Source: Marinobacter sp. NP-4(2019)
Lineage (GTDB): Bacteria > Pseudomonadota > Gammaproteobacteria > Pseudomonadales > Oleiphilaceae
Direction: 5' to 3'
Length of the DNA stretch: 64,000 bases
Assembly (NCBI RefSeq): GCF_003994855.1
Contig: NZ_CP034142.1
Location: forward strand, 2,914,001-2,978,000
In this document: positions 53,573 to 62,633 of the stretch, piece by piece
Numbering within the stretch: the stretch's first letter is position 1
Layout: each line of letters begins with the position of its first letter
Made by a program: the position numbers and the translations under genes
Notes under the pieces: model-generated
The model's input: only the letters and a program-made list of their open reading frames with translations
Databases searched by the model: none
Told to the model about the DNA's origin: nothing

Positions 53573-54544
53573 ATGCCAAATCTGGACCTACCCATTCTTG
53601 TAGTAGACGACGCAAAGTTCAGCAGTATGGTGGTTGGGCGCACCTTGCGAAATGCCGGATATCGCGACGTACGTGTGGCCAACAACGCACCCGCCGCGCT
53701 CGAACTGATGGACCAGCGCCCGGTCAGTGTGTTGATTGCCGACTGGCTGATGCCGGAGATGGACGGTCTGGAGCTGACAGACCGGGTTCGCCAGCAGGAC
53801 GAACAGAACAATCACTATACCTATGTGATCCTGCTCACCGCCCGTGAAAGCGTGGAAGCCCTGTCCGAGGCCTTTGACCGGGGCGTGGACGATTTCATCT
53901 ACAAATCGGACATGACCAAGCAGTTGATCCCCCGTGTGTTTGCCGCCGATCGCCTGGCCGACCGGCAGAACACCCTGCTGCGCGCCAACTCGCTGCTGAT
54001 CGAGAATAATCGCGAACTGGAAGAAACCAACATCATCGATCTGGAAACCGGGCTGTGCAACAACAAGTACGCCCGTGAACGCCTGACCAAAACCCTTCGC
54101 CACGCGGAAGCCCGCAATGGCTCAACGGCCTATGTGCTGTGCGGCATCCGCAACTGGCAGGAACTCAAGCGCAAGCACCCACCGTCGGTGATGAGCGAGC
54201 TGGCCATTGGCATCGCCCGCCGCCTGAGCCACCTGATCCGCCCGATGGATGCCCTCTGCCGGGTGGGTGACAACCAGTACGCCATCGTGGCCTATTTCCC
54301 CCGCAGCGAGAACTGCACCACCACAACGTACCGTCGGGTGTTCGAGGGCATCAACCACAAGGCCCTGAAAACCACCGCCGGCTACATCTCCGTGGAAGCC
54401 GGCATGGTGCTGTGCAGATCCGATGCGCAATGCGGCACGCCCTCTGTGTCGGAAGTTGAGCAGGCAGCGGTTCACGGATTGGTGGATGCGTATGAGACGC
54501 GGCGGTTTACGGAGACCATGCCTGAGGTGGTGATGGAGGTTTGA
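53573..54544 (+). CDS. Response regulator with degenerate GGDEF output domain
   Basis: 323 residues. REC domain intact: Asp57, Thr89, Lys111. A linker helix leads to a GGDEF-like domain (about 155-320) whose signature reads VGDNQ (231-235), so synthesis is very unlikely. IDLETGLCNNKYARERL keeps the family's opening. It may bind GTP or c-di-GMP or act through protein contact. No kinase nearby. Start after AAGAAG. Confidence 0.88.
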   Translation: MPNLDLPILVVDDAKFSSMVVGRTLRNAGYRDVRVANNAPAALELMDQRPVSVLIADWLMPEMDGLELTDRVRQQDEQNNHYTYVILLTARESVEALSEAFDRGVDDFIYKSDMTKQLIPRVFAADRLADRQNTLLRANSLLIENNRELEETNIIDLETGLCNNKYARERLTKTLRHAEARNGSTAYVLCGIRNWQELKRKHPPSVMSELAIGIARRLSHLIRPMDALCRVGDNQYAIVAYFPRSENCTTTTYRRVFEGINHKALKTTAGYISVEAGMVLCRSDAQCGTPSVSEVEQAAVHGLVDAYETRRFTETMPEVVMEV

Positions 54545-54611
54545 ATCCGACATCACACTCGGTAACACAGCATCACACATCACCAACAGACTTCAGAGTT
54601 CGAAAGCCCTA

Positions 54612-54774
54612 CTATGAAATTGTGGATTCAAGCAGTATCCCCCATGGCGGAGGAGCCGGGTAGTACCTCCGCCGCTGTATGGGAGACGGATCCATCGGAT
54701 TAACGAATTTTTCAGGCACTTTCGTTCTTTCCTTAAGTATTGCTTTTAAGCCAGCTCATTTGAGCTGGCTTTTT
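54612..54774 (+). ncRNA. Candidate small RNA (hairpin plus intrinsic terminator)
   Basis: A strong stem, CCCAT-GGCGGAGG (54641-54653) with CCTCCGCC and ATGGG (54666-54683), 12-nt loop. Then 65 nt and a terminator (54748-54774). TACTAT at 54610 could be a -10 box. Five GGA triplets are present but not in a clear RsmY/Z pattern. It could instead be the 3' UTR of the upstream gene. Confidence 0.35.
54748..54774 (+). terminator. Rho-independent terminator
   Basis: AAGCCAGCTCA-TT-TGAGCTGGCTT then TTT: an 11-bp stem with U-run. Ends the REC-GGDEF transcript or the small RNA candidate. Confidence 0.9.
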
Positions 54775-54821
54775 AATGGAAAAAACAAAAGCGCCCGGAG
54801 AGTTCCGGGCGTCGTATTAAT

Positions 54822-54941
54822 CTCCCCCTCTCCCCAACCCCTCTCCCGCAGGGGGAGAGGGGCTACATAGTGATACCCGCTTATCTTAACCCATAAGCTC
54901 CCCTCCCCCTCGAGGGGGAGGGGTCGGGGGAGAGGGGGCCG
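54822..54941. repeat. C-rich/G-rich inverted repeats 3' of argG
   Basis: CCCCTCTCCC-GCA-GGGGGAGAGGGG at the left and CTCCCCCTC-GAGGGGGAG at the right, forming strong hairpins. Such CCCTCTCCC elements are scattered in many proteobacteria. They may stop argG transcription. Confidence 0.75.
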
Positions 54942-54946
54942 GCTTT

Positions 54947-56158
54947 TTAAAGCTTACGCCCCTTCCCCGCAGCAATCCGCAACCGCAACGCATTCAGCTT
55001 GATAAAGCCTTCCGCGTCCTTCTGGTCATAAGCGCCCTGATCTTCCTCGAAGGTGGCGATCTTCTCGTCAAACAGCGAGTCATCGGACTTACGGCCAACA
55101 ACATCCACATTGCCCTTGTACAGCTTCAGGCGCACGGTACCGTTGACGTAGGTCTGGGTCTGGTCGATCAGCGCCTGCAGCGCCTCGCGCTCCGGTGACC
55201 ACCAGTACCCGTTGTAGATCACCTCCGCATAGCGGGGCATGATACTGTCCTTCAAGTGGGCCACTTCGCGGTCCAGGGTGATGGACTCGATCGCCCGGTG
55301 CGCGCGCAGCATGATGGTGCCGCCCGGAGTCTCGTAACAACCGCGGGACTTCATGCCCACGTAACGGTTCTCAACAATGTCCAGACGGCCAATGCCGTTC
55401 TCGCCCGCCAGCTTGTTCAGGGTTTCCAGCACCACGTGAGGCTTCATTTCCTGACCGTCGATGGCAACAATATCGCCCTGTTTGTAGGTCAGCTCAACAT
55501 AGGTTGGCTTGTCCGGGGCTGCTTCCGGGGACACGCTCCAGCGCCACATGTCTTCCTCAGCTTCCGCCCAGGGATCTTCCAGGTTGATGCCTTCATAGGA
55601 GATGTGCAGCAGGTTCGCATCCATGGAGTAAGGGGACTTGCCCTTCTTCTTCTCCACCGGAATGTTGCGCTCGTCGCAGTAGGCCAGCAGCTTCTCGCGG
55701 GAATTCAGATCCCACTCACGCCAAGGGGCAATCACCTTCACGCCCGGCTTCAGCGCGTAGGCACCCAGCTCGAAACGCACCTGATCGTTACCTTTACCGG
55801 TGGCGCCGTGGGAAATGGCATCCGCACCGGTTTCATTGGCGATCTCGATCAGACGACGGGAAATCAGCGGACGGGCGATGGAGGTACCCAGCAGGTACTC
55901 CCCTTCGTAGATGGTATTGGCACGGAACATCGGGAACACGTAATCGCGCACGAATTCCTCGCGCAGGTCCTCGATGTAGATTTCTTTAACACCCAGCGCC
56001 TTGGCCTTCTCACGCGCCGGTTCCACTTCCTCGCCCTGGCCAATGTCGGCAGTGAAGGTCACCACCTCACAGTTATAGGTATCTTGTAACCACCGAACGA
56101 TGACGGAAGTATCCAGGCCACCGGAATAGGCCAGCACCACCTTTTTAATATCAGACAT
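54947..56158 (-). CDS. argG: Argininosuccinate synthase
   Basis: 403 residues. ATP pyrophosphatase P-loop LAYSGGLDTSVIVRWL, then ISHGATGKGNDQVRFE, SPYSMDANLLHISYEG and YETPGGTIM. Joins citrulline and aspartate in arginine synthesis. Single gene with its own upstream gap; a non-flagellar gene next to fliS. Confidence 0.98.
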   Translation of the reverse strand: MSDIKKVVLAYSGGLDTSVIVRWLQDTYNCEVVTFTADIGQGEEVEPAREKAKALGVKEIYIEDLREEFVRDYVFPMFRANTIYEGEYLLGTSIARPLISRRLIEIANETGADAISHGATGKGNDQVRFELGAYALKPGVKVIAPWREWDLNSREKLLAYCDERNIPVEKKKGKSPYSMDANLLHISYEGINLEDPWAEAEEDMWRWSVSPEAAPDKPTYVELTYKQGDIVAIDGQEMKPHVVLETLNKLAGENGIGRLDIVENRYVGMKSRGCYETPGGTIMLRAHRAIESITLDREVAHLKDSIMPRYAEVIYNGYWWSPEREALQALIDQTQTYVNGTVRLKLYKGNVDVVGRKSDDSLFDEKIATFEEDQGAYDQKDAEGFIKLNALRLRIAAGKGRKL

Positions 56159-56237
56159 GCCCTTGCTCCAGACTGAACAGAATGGATGTGTTGAAAATAA
56201 GGGCAGTATTGTACGGGAGTGCGTGAGGAATGGCTAT

Positions 56238-56642
56238 TCAACCAACAGCCTGAGCCTGCTGGTTCACCACCTCTTCCCGGATGCCATCCCAGCCCTCTTT
56301 AACTGAGCGGAGAAGGCCCGCGACTTCGTCCAGTTTCGCGACATTATTCTGGGTGTTCGCTTCGAATAAAGTACGCTCCATGTATTCGTAGAGAGCACCC
56401 AATCGCGCAGCCAAATCTCCACCTTTCTCGAAATCCAGAAATCCACGCAGGCCACCAATAATTTCGATGGCCTTGGAAATTAGCTTACCCTTACCTTCGT
56501 AGTCCTTCACCTGCATACGAGCCTTGGCCATGTTAATACGCTCAAGAGCACCATTGTATAAAAGCTGAACCAGCTTGTGAGGGTCCGCATCGGTAATACT
56601 TGTTTGGGTGTTAACCCGTTGATAGGCCTGTAAACCGTTCAT
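56238..56642 (-). CDS. fliS: Flagellin export chaperone FliS
   Basis: 134 residues: GLQAYQRVNTQTSITDADPH, KLVQLLYNGALERINMAKAR, EYMERTLFEANTQNNVAKLD. Binds FliC and prevents premature polymerisation. AGGTGAT site before the ATG; 31 bp after fliD. Last gene of this flagellar block. Confidence 0.95.
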   Translation of the reverse strand: MNGLQAYQRVNTQTSITDADPHKLVQLLYNGALERINMAKARMQVKDYEGKGKLISKAIEIIGGLRGFLDFEKGGDLAARLGALYEYMERTLFEANTQNNVAKLDEVAGLLRSVKEGWDGIREEVVNQQAQAVG

Positions 56643-56673
56643 ATATCACCTATATTCCAGAGGAATCCTAGTT

Positions 56674-58074
56674 CTATTCAGACTTCGGAGCTATGGCGGC
56701 CAATTGCTGACTGATATAGTCGCCAGTGCTGTTCAGTTGAGCAATCAACGAATCTGCTGCCGAAAACTGACTGACCAGCCTGTCCCGATACGATTGAATT
56801 CTCAGATCCAACTGCTCTCTCTGATCATCAATCCTGCCGAGTGTCTCATTCAGCCCATCGGTTCTGTTCGAAAGCACGCCGTCGCCGGCAAGAAAGTCAT
56901 CCAGCCGATCCAGAGTACGAGCAGCGACACCCTCAACGCCATCTTTCTCCGCAAACAACGCCGTAACGGCAGCAGGTTCGGCCGCCAACTGCTCTTTGAA
57001 CACTGCCTGGTCGAACTCAAGCTTGCCGGTACTGGGATCTGTCTTGATTCCAACGTCCGCAAGCATGCGAACTGGTGAATCCTCCAGTCCTGCAGGGATC
57101 GTTGTCAGAAGGCTACGCAGATCACTCTGAATGCCCCTTATCGTAGAATCGCCACTAAGGACACCACCCTTTCCGGTCTCTGCATTGAAACCCGAGTGCC
57201 TCTTGATGACATCCTGCAAGGCGTTAAATTTGTCGACAAACTCCTGAACCCGACCAGCTACCGCATCAGGATCCCGGTCAACGGTAACAGAGGAAGTCCC
57301 TAAGGATTTGAGATCAAACGTAACCCCATCAACTACACCCTCTACCGTATTGCTGGAGCGAGTGACAGCGATCCCGTTTACTTCAAGCATCGCGTCCTTC
57401 GCCTGAACCGTCTCGGTCAGGTTGGAGGTGGTGCCGTCAAAGGCAAACCGTGACAGCCCATTTGTGTCTGTATCTGAACCATCGCCATCACCAGACACTG
57501 TCACCTGGATGGCGTTCGCGGTGCCCGACTCATCGGAGGACAACACCAGACGGTATCCTGTGCCGGTATCAACAATTCCCGCGGAAACGCCCGCATTTGC
57601 ATCGTTGATCGCCGATGCCACCCCTTCGAGAGTATTATTGCTGCCGTCGATCACAACATCTGTGTTAACTCCACCGACATTCAGCGACAGTGTGCCAGTG
57701 CCCACCTCAGTCGTATCACGATCCGCAAACTCTACCGATGCCAGGGACTGCGCCTGGGCCAACTGAGTCACATCCAGACTGTAGCTACCACGACTGACCA
57801 CCGACTGATCAATGGAAACACCAGTCACCGCTTCATTGGATGATGAAGCAGTAAATGCTCGCAGCCCCTCCGGGGAGCTCAACTTTTCCATTGGAGAACG
57901 CAAGCCCTCAAGAGCGCTTCGTAACGCGCCAAATGCAGAAATCTTCGACTGCGCGGCCTGCTGGCGCTGATCCAGACGAATTTCTGCCGGCTTGCGTTCA
58001 GCATTCACTAACTGTTCAACGAGGTCTGCGCTGAATATGCCCGAGCCCGCGCCTAGTGATGTGATTGATGCCAT
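56674..58074 (-). CDS. fliD: Flagellar filament cap protein FliD
   Basis: 466 residues. N-terminal GAGSGIFSADLVEQLVNAER and C-terminal coiled tail (RIQSYRDRLVSQFSAADSLI) that contacts the filament; middle beta domains. AGGAGG 7 bp before the ATG. A sigma-28 promoter lies 42 bp upstream, so fliDS forms a late transcription unit. Confidence 0.95.
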   Translation of the reverse strand: MASITSLGAGSGIFSADLVEQLVNAERKPAEIRLDQRQQAAQSKISAFGALRSALEGLRSPMEKLSSPEGLRAFTASSSNEAVTGVSIDQSVVSRGSYSLDVTQLAQAQSLASVEFADRDTTEVGTGTLSLNVGGVNTDVVIDGSNNTLEGVASAINDANAGVSAGIVDTGTGYRLVLSSDESGTANAIQVTVSGDGDGSDTDTNGLSRFAFDGTTSNLTETVQAKDAMLEVNGIAVTRSSNTVEGVVDGVTFDLKSLGTSSVTVDRDPDAVAGRVQEFVDKFNALQDVIKRHSGFNAETGKGGVLSGDSTIRGIQSDLRSLLTTIPAGLEDSPVRMLADVGIKTDPSTGKLEFDQAVFKEQLAAEPAAVTALFAEKDGVEGVAARTLDRLDDFLAGDGVLSNRTDGLNETLGRIDDQREQLDLRIQSYRDRLVSQFSAADSLIAQLNSTGDYISQQLAAIAPKSE

Positions 58075-58115
58075 GATGCTGCCTCCTGAAAGGCTGAATA
58101 TTCGCTTCTAATCTC

Positions 58116-58142
58116 TTAACGGCCAGAGGCGGCAAAACTTTG
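58116..58142 (-). promoter_or_regulatory. Sigma-28 (FliA) promoter of fliD
   Basis: CAAAGTTT, 11 bp, GCCGTTAA on the minus strand against TAAAGTTT-N11-GCCGATAA: 14 of 16 positions and exact spacing. Confidence 0.82.
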
Positions 58143-58196
58143 CCCATTCTACCCGGCAATTTGTTACGCAATGTAATTCAACCAGCACCCCATTAC

Positions 58197-58231
58197 GAAC
58201 AAAGCCGCCGGACCCATCAGGGTGCGGCGGC
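58197..58231 (-). terminator. Terminator after flaG
   Basis: GCCGCCG..CCC-TGAT-GGG..CGGCGGC then TTTGTTC on the minus strand; stable, with a short interrupted U-run. Confidence 0.7.
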
Positions 58232-58273
58232 GCTGAAACACCATTATTCAACGGCGACTCAACCGGCAAAGAA

Positions 58274-58723
58274 TTACACTTTGACGTTGAACAATGTCAG
58301 CGGTTCATCCTGCTGCAAGTTTTCTGCCAACCTCATAGCAACCTCGTCTGGAATCTGACGAATAACTTCCTGGGTTTCCTGATCGACGACACGGACGATG
58401 GTCTCACCCAGCTCATTATTCACTTCAAACTGCAGATCTCTCTGGACGTTCTGAACATAATCGTTCAGCTTCGACACCGCATCATCCAATTGCTCTCTCT
58501 GAACCTCACTGCGCTTTTCCAGCCTCTCAGCTGCAGAGGAGGCGCGCGTTTCTGCGTTAGAGTAAATCGTTTGGATGGATGCAGAAGCGCCAGATTCCGA
58601 GCTTGCTGCCAGAGCGGAAGCATCGGTGCCTTCTGCCCGAGGTGACGCAGACGCCCGAGCCGGAGCCTTCTCGCCAGAGCGAACCAGCTTCAAATCCGGG
58701 CTATTCAGATTCACGTCATTCAT
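58274..58723 (-). CDS. flaG: FlaG family flagellar protein
   Basis: 149 residues. The C-terminal 80 residues match FlaG (LNDYVQNVQRDLQFEVNNEL, RVVDQETQEVIRQIPDEVAM). The N-terminus is Ala/Ser-rich and disordered. FlaG affects filament length or attachment. Between the fliC and its own terminators. Confidence 0.92.
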   Translation of the reverse strand: MNDVNLNSPDLKLVRSGEKAPARASASPRAEGTDASALAASSESGASASIQTIYSNAETRASSAAERLEKRSEVQREQLDDAVSKLNDYVQNVQRDLQFEVNNELGETIVRVVDQETQEVIRQIPDEVAMRLAENLQQDEPLTLFNVKV

Positions 58724-58752
58724 GGCTCACCTCGTTTTCTTTAACTACGGAG

Positions 58753-58781
58753 AAAACCGGCCCCTCCCGAGGAGAGGCCGG
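58753..58781 (-). terminator. Terminator after fliC
   Basis: CCGGCCTCTCCTCGGGAGGGGCCGG on the minus strand folds as a hairpin followed by TTTTC. 17 bp past the fliC stop. Confidence 0.85.
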
Positions 58782-58797
58782 AAGTCTACCGCATCCC

Positions 58798-59628
58798 TTA
58801 CTGCAGGAGAGACAGCACCTGGTTCGGACGAGCGTTCGCCTGCGCCAGGACAGAAATACCTGCCTGTTGAAGCACATTCGCCTTCGCCAGCTTTGCGGTT
58901 TCTGCGGCGAAATCAGCATCCAGAATCCGGCTTTGGGAAGCACTCAGGTTCTCGATGCTGGTTCCCAGGTTGTTGATTGTGCTCTCGAACCGGTTCTGCA
59001 CAGCACCCAGATCACTGCGCGCGGTGTTAACAGTATCCAGAGCATTATCCAAAGCCAGGATTGCGCTACTCGCAGCCGTTACCGCAGTAATGCTGTTACC
59101 AGAGATAGCAAGGCCAGCCGAACCTGCTGTCATCGGTGAAGTAAAGTCAATATCAATGCGCTGACCAGCTTCAGAGCCGACCTGAATGCCGATGGCAGTT
59201 GTTTCGGTACCATCAAGAATTTGCAGACCGTTGAAGGTCGTATCCTGAGCGATTCGAGTAATTTCATCCCGGCGGGCAACAAATTCCTCGTTCAACGCCG
59301 CGCGATCATCGGCGGAGTTGGAACCGTTAGAGGCCTGGACGGCCAGCTCACGCATACGCTGAAGGTTGGCAACTGTCTCATTCAGTGCACCTTCGGCGGT
59401 CTGCGTCATTGAGATACCATCATTGGCATTACGCTGTGCAACGGTCAGACCACGGATCTGAGCATCGAAACGGGTGGCAATTGCGATGCCGGCGGCGTCA
59501 TCTTTTGCGGAGTTAATACGCAGGCCAGAAGACAGGCGCTGCAGAGCCTGGTCAGAAAGACTCTGGGACTTGCCCAGCTGGTTTTGGGCATTGAGGGAAG
59601 CAACGTTAGTGTTTATGCCAAGTGCCAT
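58798..59628 (-). CDS. fliC: Flagellin FliC (short form)
   Basis: 276 residues: conserved D0/D1 ends (MALGINTNVASLNAQNQLGK; GISVLAQANARPNQVLSLLQ) with a very small variable centre (about 170-195), so the outer D2/D3 domains are absent. Ser/Thr in the centre (GSAGLAISGNSITAVTAASS) are possible glycosylation sites, in line with the sugar genes next door. AGGAG before the ATG; sigma-28 promoter 85 bp upstream. Confidence 0.97.
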   Translation of the reverse strand: MALGINTNVASLNAQNQLGKSQSLSDQALQRLSSGLRINSAKDDAAGIAIATRFDAQIRGLTVAQRNANDGISMTQTAEGALNETVANLQRMRELAVQASNGSNSADDRAALNEEFVARRDEITRIAQDTTFNGLQILDGTETTAIGIQVGSEAGQRIDIDFTSPMTAGSAGLAISGNSITAVTAASSAILALDNALDTVNTARSDLGAVQNRFESTINNLGTSIENLSASQSRILDADFAAETAKLAKANVLQQAGISVLAQANARPNQVLSLLQ

Positions 59629-59712
59629 GGTAAATCTCCTACAAACTATTTCAGTCTTTGGTGTGGCAGGCCTGACGCCTGTCGTTCTTTGAGCGCCGCC
59701 CCGTTACTTCAA

Positions 59713-59739
59713 TTAACGGCGCCCTCAACCAGTTCTTTA
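59713..59739 (-). promoter_or_regulatory. Sigma-28 (FliA) promoter of fliC
   Basis: TAAAGAAC, 11 bp, GCCGTTAA on the minus strand; 12 of 16 consensus positions with exact spacing. Confidence 0.85.
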
Positions 59740-59775
59740 GAAATTAGTTTGTAAAAGATTGTAATGAGTGTCAGT

Positions 59776-61860
59776 TCATTGCCCTTCATACGCGAACGAC
59801 CTGAATAGTCTGCTGTCTTCCTCCCTTGGCAGGCGCACCAAAACCTTTTCATTGTACTCACGGGGGATCTCGGCAAAAAACTCCAGCGAAGTCTTTCGCC
59901 AAGTATGGAAGAATGTCTCGAGCTCGTCATCCTCGCACGCCAGGCCGTGAGCCAGAAGAAGGTAGATAAATTGCAATGTAGACCCCCACATCAACTGGAA
60001 AGCCATCAATCGCACACCGCCATTCTCAGACATCCCTCTTTTACGAGATACATCACGAAGCTCCACACGCATCGCATTGGCCAGTCGAACACCGTCCACC
60101 CGGCGGGATAAAGGTGATTTTTTGATTAGCGATTCGAAGCGGGCACATCGCTGCTTTAGCTCCCTTCCAAGCTCAGAAGGGCGCTCGTCAATCAGCTTTT
60201 GGCTTACGTGATCGGCCTCTTTCCTGAGCGCCTCCTGAAAAGCCGTCAGCTCCCCGGAATTGCCACACAATCTCTGAACAAGATCCGGAAAGGCTTCTGG
60301 TGACACCCAATCAGCACCTTCAATCCTGGCACCGTCAGAAAGGTTATAGAACGCAGGGGGACTGGCACGCCTGTTATGGGCACGGATCAAGTCCTCGGCT
60401 TTGATTTTGGCAGATAGGTAGTCCCCTCTCGTGAGTATTGTTCCACCATCCACCGACTCTACTTCGAGAACCTCCGATTTACGCCCACCGACAGTCGCCT
60501 GGAACCGTTGCACAAAGTCGGAGTTATCTAGCGCTCCATAAACGGAGTGTTCCGAGTGGTCACTGCTTTCCGACAAAAAGCCGTAATCGGAGCCGGCAAG
60601 AAAAATATTCCGGAAGCCCAGATTGGTGGCCAGACTGAGAGCGGCATTGGTGCAGGTAGGGGAAGCCCCGGCAAAGGCCTCGCTATGCCCCAAGAAGTGA
60701 TAGTCATTCGTTTCCGCGCTGTGAAACAGAAAGACTTCCGAAAACAGATCAGTCACCAGGGGATTAACCGTGGATTTGGCAAACAGGACGATATTATTGT
60801 CCGGGCTCAGACCGGAGTTACTGATGATGTCGTAAATGACGAAGTCCGAATCCAGCTCAACATGAAAATCAGGCTCGATGCCATTCCGCAACAAAGCACG
60901 AAGACCAGTACCTGCACTCATCAGAACAATGCTGCGTCTGTGCGCTTTTATAGATTCGATTCGGTTGTCCAGCGAGGGCCCGCTACCCACAATGACAATC
61001 GGTCGCTCAACGGCCTGACATTGCCGCGGGAAGATTATTGGCGGGTGTCTCTCAAGGTTATGAAGCTGCTGATTCAGGTGATCAACCTGTCGATCGAGGT
61101 TGTCCCAGTTGGCATTAATCACCGGCAAACGATCCCGCACACCCTCAAATATCTTTATAAGGCGCTCATCAGAACGATGGCTCAGGAAGACGGTGAAATC
61201 CGGATGAAAAGGAATGGATTTCTTCATTTCATTTTCGAGCATCCGGACATGCTCGTCTGAATTATAGTTGGATGAGATGACGAACGATAAGCTGTACCCT
61301 TTCTTCTCAAACCTCGCCCAAACAGCCTGCCAGTCCACAACAAACATACTAAGCGCGAAAAATTCCGGATCCGGCTCATAAATAATGGCGTTAACAATAT
61401 CGATGGACCTTGTTATTTCATCAATATGAAGCCCCAACCCCACACCGAGAAACACAACCGATGGTACGAACTCGTCAAAAATGTAGCCCGCAAAGGGGCG
61501 CGCGGAGACCGGAGATTCGCTGGCGCATTGATAAATAAGGTCCAAAGCGAACCGCTGATAGGGGAGTTTTGTCGCTGTTCTGAGCCTGAAATTTTTTATC
61601 CGCTTTCTCTCCGAGAACATACGGATAAAATCCCTGGCCTCCTTGCCAGCAGTATCGACTGCTCCGTTGGGATACAGGGACGCCCCGCCTTCCAAGACAT
61701 CAACATCCTTCGATCCCGGCGTAATGGACAGCTCAAGCCGCGACAACTGCAAATCCAGAAAGTGATCGTAGATACCTTTGTAATAGGTATTGAAAAACTG
61801 AAGATTTTTTATCTTGCGGGCTATGAAATCTTCTTCAGTCAGTTTTGAAAAGTCCAGCAT
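59776..61860 (-). CDS. Motility-associated Maf/DUF115 flagellin glycosyltransferase-like protein
   Basis: 694 residues. The central DUF115/MptE-like domain begins near residue 290 (IVIVGSGPSLDNRIESIKAH) and includes ASPTCTNAALSLATNLGFRN and FLAGSDYGF. An N-terminal GT-like region and a C-terminal helical region flank it. Maf proteins are required to attach nonulosonic acids to flagellin in Campylobacter and Aeromonas. Located between fliC and the sugar-activation genes, 59 bp after the CMP-sugar synthetase. Confidence 0.88.
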   Translation of the reverse strand: MLDFSKLTEEDFIARKIKNLQFFNTYYKGIYDHFLDLQLSRLELSITPGSKDVDVLEGGASLYPNGAVDTAGKEARDFIRMFSERKRIKNFRLRTATKLPYQRFALDLIYQCASESPVSARPFAGYIFDEFVPSVVFLGVGLGLHIDEITRSIDIVNAIIYEPDPEFFALSMFVVDWQAVWARFEKKGYSLSFVISSNYNSDEHVRMLENEMKKSIPFHPDFTVFLSHRSDERLIKIFEGVRDRLPVINANWDNLDRQVDHLNQQLHNLERHPPIIFPRQCQAVERPIVIVGSGPSLDNRIESIKAHRRSIVLMSAGTGLRALLRNGIEPDFHVELDSDFVIYDIISNSGLSPDNNIVLFAKSTVNPLVTDLFSEVFLFHSAETNDYHFLGHSEAFAGASPTCTNAALSLATNLGFRNIFLAGSDYGFLSESSDHSEHSVYGALDNSDFVQRFQATVGGRKSEVLEVESVDGGTILTRGDYLSAKIKAEDLIRAHNRRASPPAFYNLSDGARIEGADWVSPEAFPDLVQRLCGNSGELTAFQEALRKEADHVSQKLIDERPSELGRELKQRCARFESLIKKSPLSRRVDGVRLANAMRVELRDVSRKRGMSENGGVRLMAFQLMWGSTLQFIYLLLAHGLACEDDELETFFHTWRKTSLEFFAEIPREYNEKVLVRLPREEDSRLFRSFAYEGQ

Positions 61861-61919
61861 GGCTCATCTCTTTTATTGGCACTTCAAAATTTCAGGTGAT
61901 GATCACCAAAAGTCTCCCC

Positions 61920-62633
61920 TTACTTCCGGCTATTTTCAGTCCTCTTTTCCAGCATCAGGCGACTGAGTTCGAAGTCCAACTCTTCGTCGACATCAATCGA
62001 GCGCTCCCGAGGCATAACGCACGCCAGCAGTGAATCGGAAAACAGCGAACCGTGTTCCTTTACTGTACTCATCCCCGCAACATACACAGCCCCATTAAGA
62101 CGATAGTCAGCGGGATATTCTTGAGACCGCCTGGGAGTTTTCAGGTCCAGTCCATGCAATCTCCCATCAGAGTCCACCTGTCCACACCACGCCAGAGGAT
62201 GGTCAACCTTGCAAACTGAAACCACAGATTCCCCACCTCCACGCCTGAAGATCTCAACGGCATTCCTGATATCTTCGCTCTGCCTTAGCGGGGAGGTGGG
62301 TTGAAGCAGGATAATTGTATCCGGATGGTATCCAGCCCGTTCTTCACGGGCAATAACGTCACGTACCACATCAATTGTTGCAGCTGAGTCAGTGGCCAGG
62401 TCTGGGTGGCGCTTAACACCGATAACGGTGTCCGGATAATGCGGCAACAGTTTCAGGATTTCCGGATCATCGGACGTAACTACGATCCTTGTCGATATAT
62501 TGGCCTCAAGAGCTGCCTCAATCGTCCAGCAAATCATCGGTTTTCCTGCCAGGGGCAAAACATTTTTACGAGGCAGCCGACGACTCCCTGCCCTGGCAGG
62601 GATAATGACCAGGTTGCGATCACGAACCGTCAT
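61920..62633 (-). CDS. CMP-nonulosonate synthetase (NeuA/PtmB-like)
   Basis: 237 residues. Cytidylyltransferase motif IIPARAGSRRLPRKNVLPLAG, LQPTSPLR and RSIDVDEELDFELSRLML. It activates a sialic-acid-like sugar (legionaminic or pseudaminic acid) with CTP. Overlaps the PtmE-like gene by 14 bp. The exact sugar cannot be read from sequence. Confidence 0.9.
   Translation of the reverse strand: MTVRDRNLVIIPARAGSRRLPRKNVLPLAGKPMICWTIEAALEANISTRIVVTSDDPEILKLLPHYPDTVIGVKRHPDLATDSAATIDVVRDVIAREERAGYHPDTIILLQPTSPLRQSEDIRNAVEIFRRGGGESVVSVCKVDHPLAWCGQVDSDGRLHGLDLKTPRRSQEYPADYRLNGAVYVAGMSTVKEHGSLFSDSLLACVMPRERSIDVDEELDFELSRLMLEKRTENSRK

Larger units (their letters stand above)
54545..54946. other. Structured gap between the REC-GGDEF gene and argG (402 bp, no gene)
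   Basis: No convincing coding frame. It contains the hairpin/terminator RNA candidate (54612-54774) and a C/G-rich inverted-repeat block (54822-54941). Confidence 0.7.

Noticed and set aside
54822..54941. G-quadruplex regulatory element
   Set aside because: G-runs are paired with matching C-runs, so ordinary hairpins are a simpler reading; it resembles a common scattered repeat.
58160..58190. Sigma-54 promoter for fliD (TGGTTGAATTACATTGC)
   Set aside because: The GG-to-GC spacing is 2 bp too long, whereas a well-spaced sigma-28 promoter lies closer to the gene.
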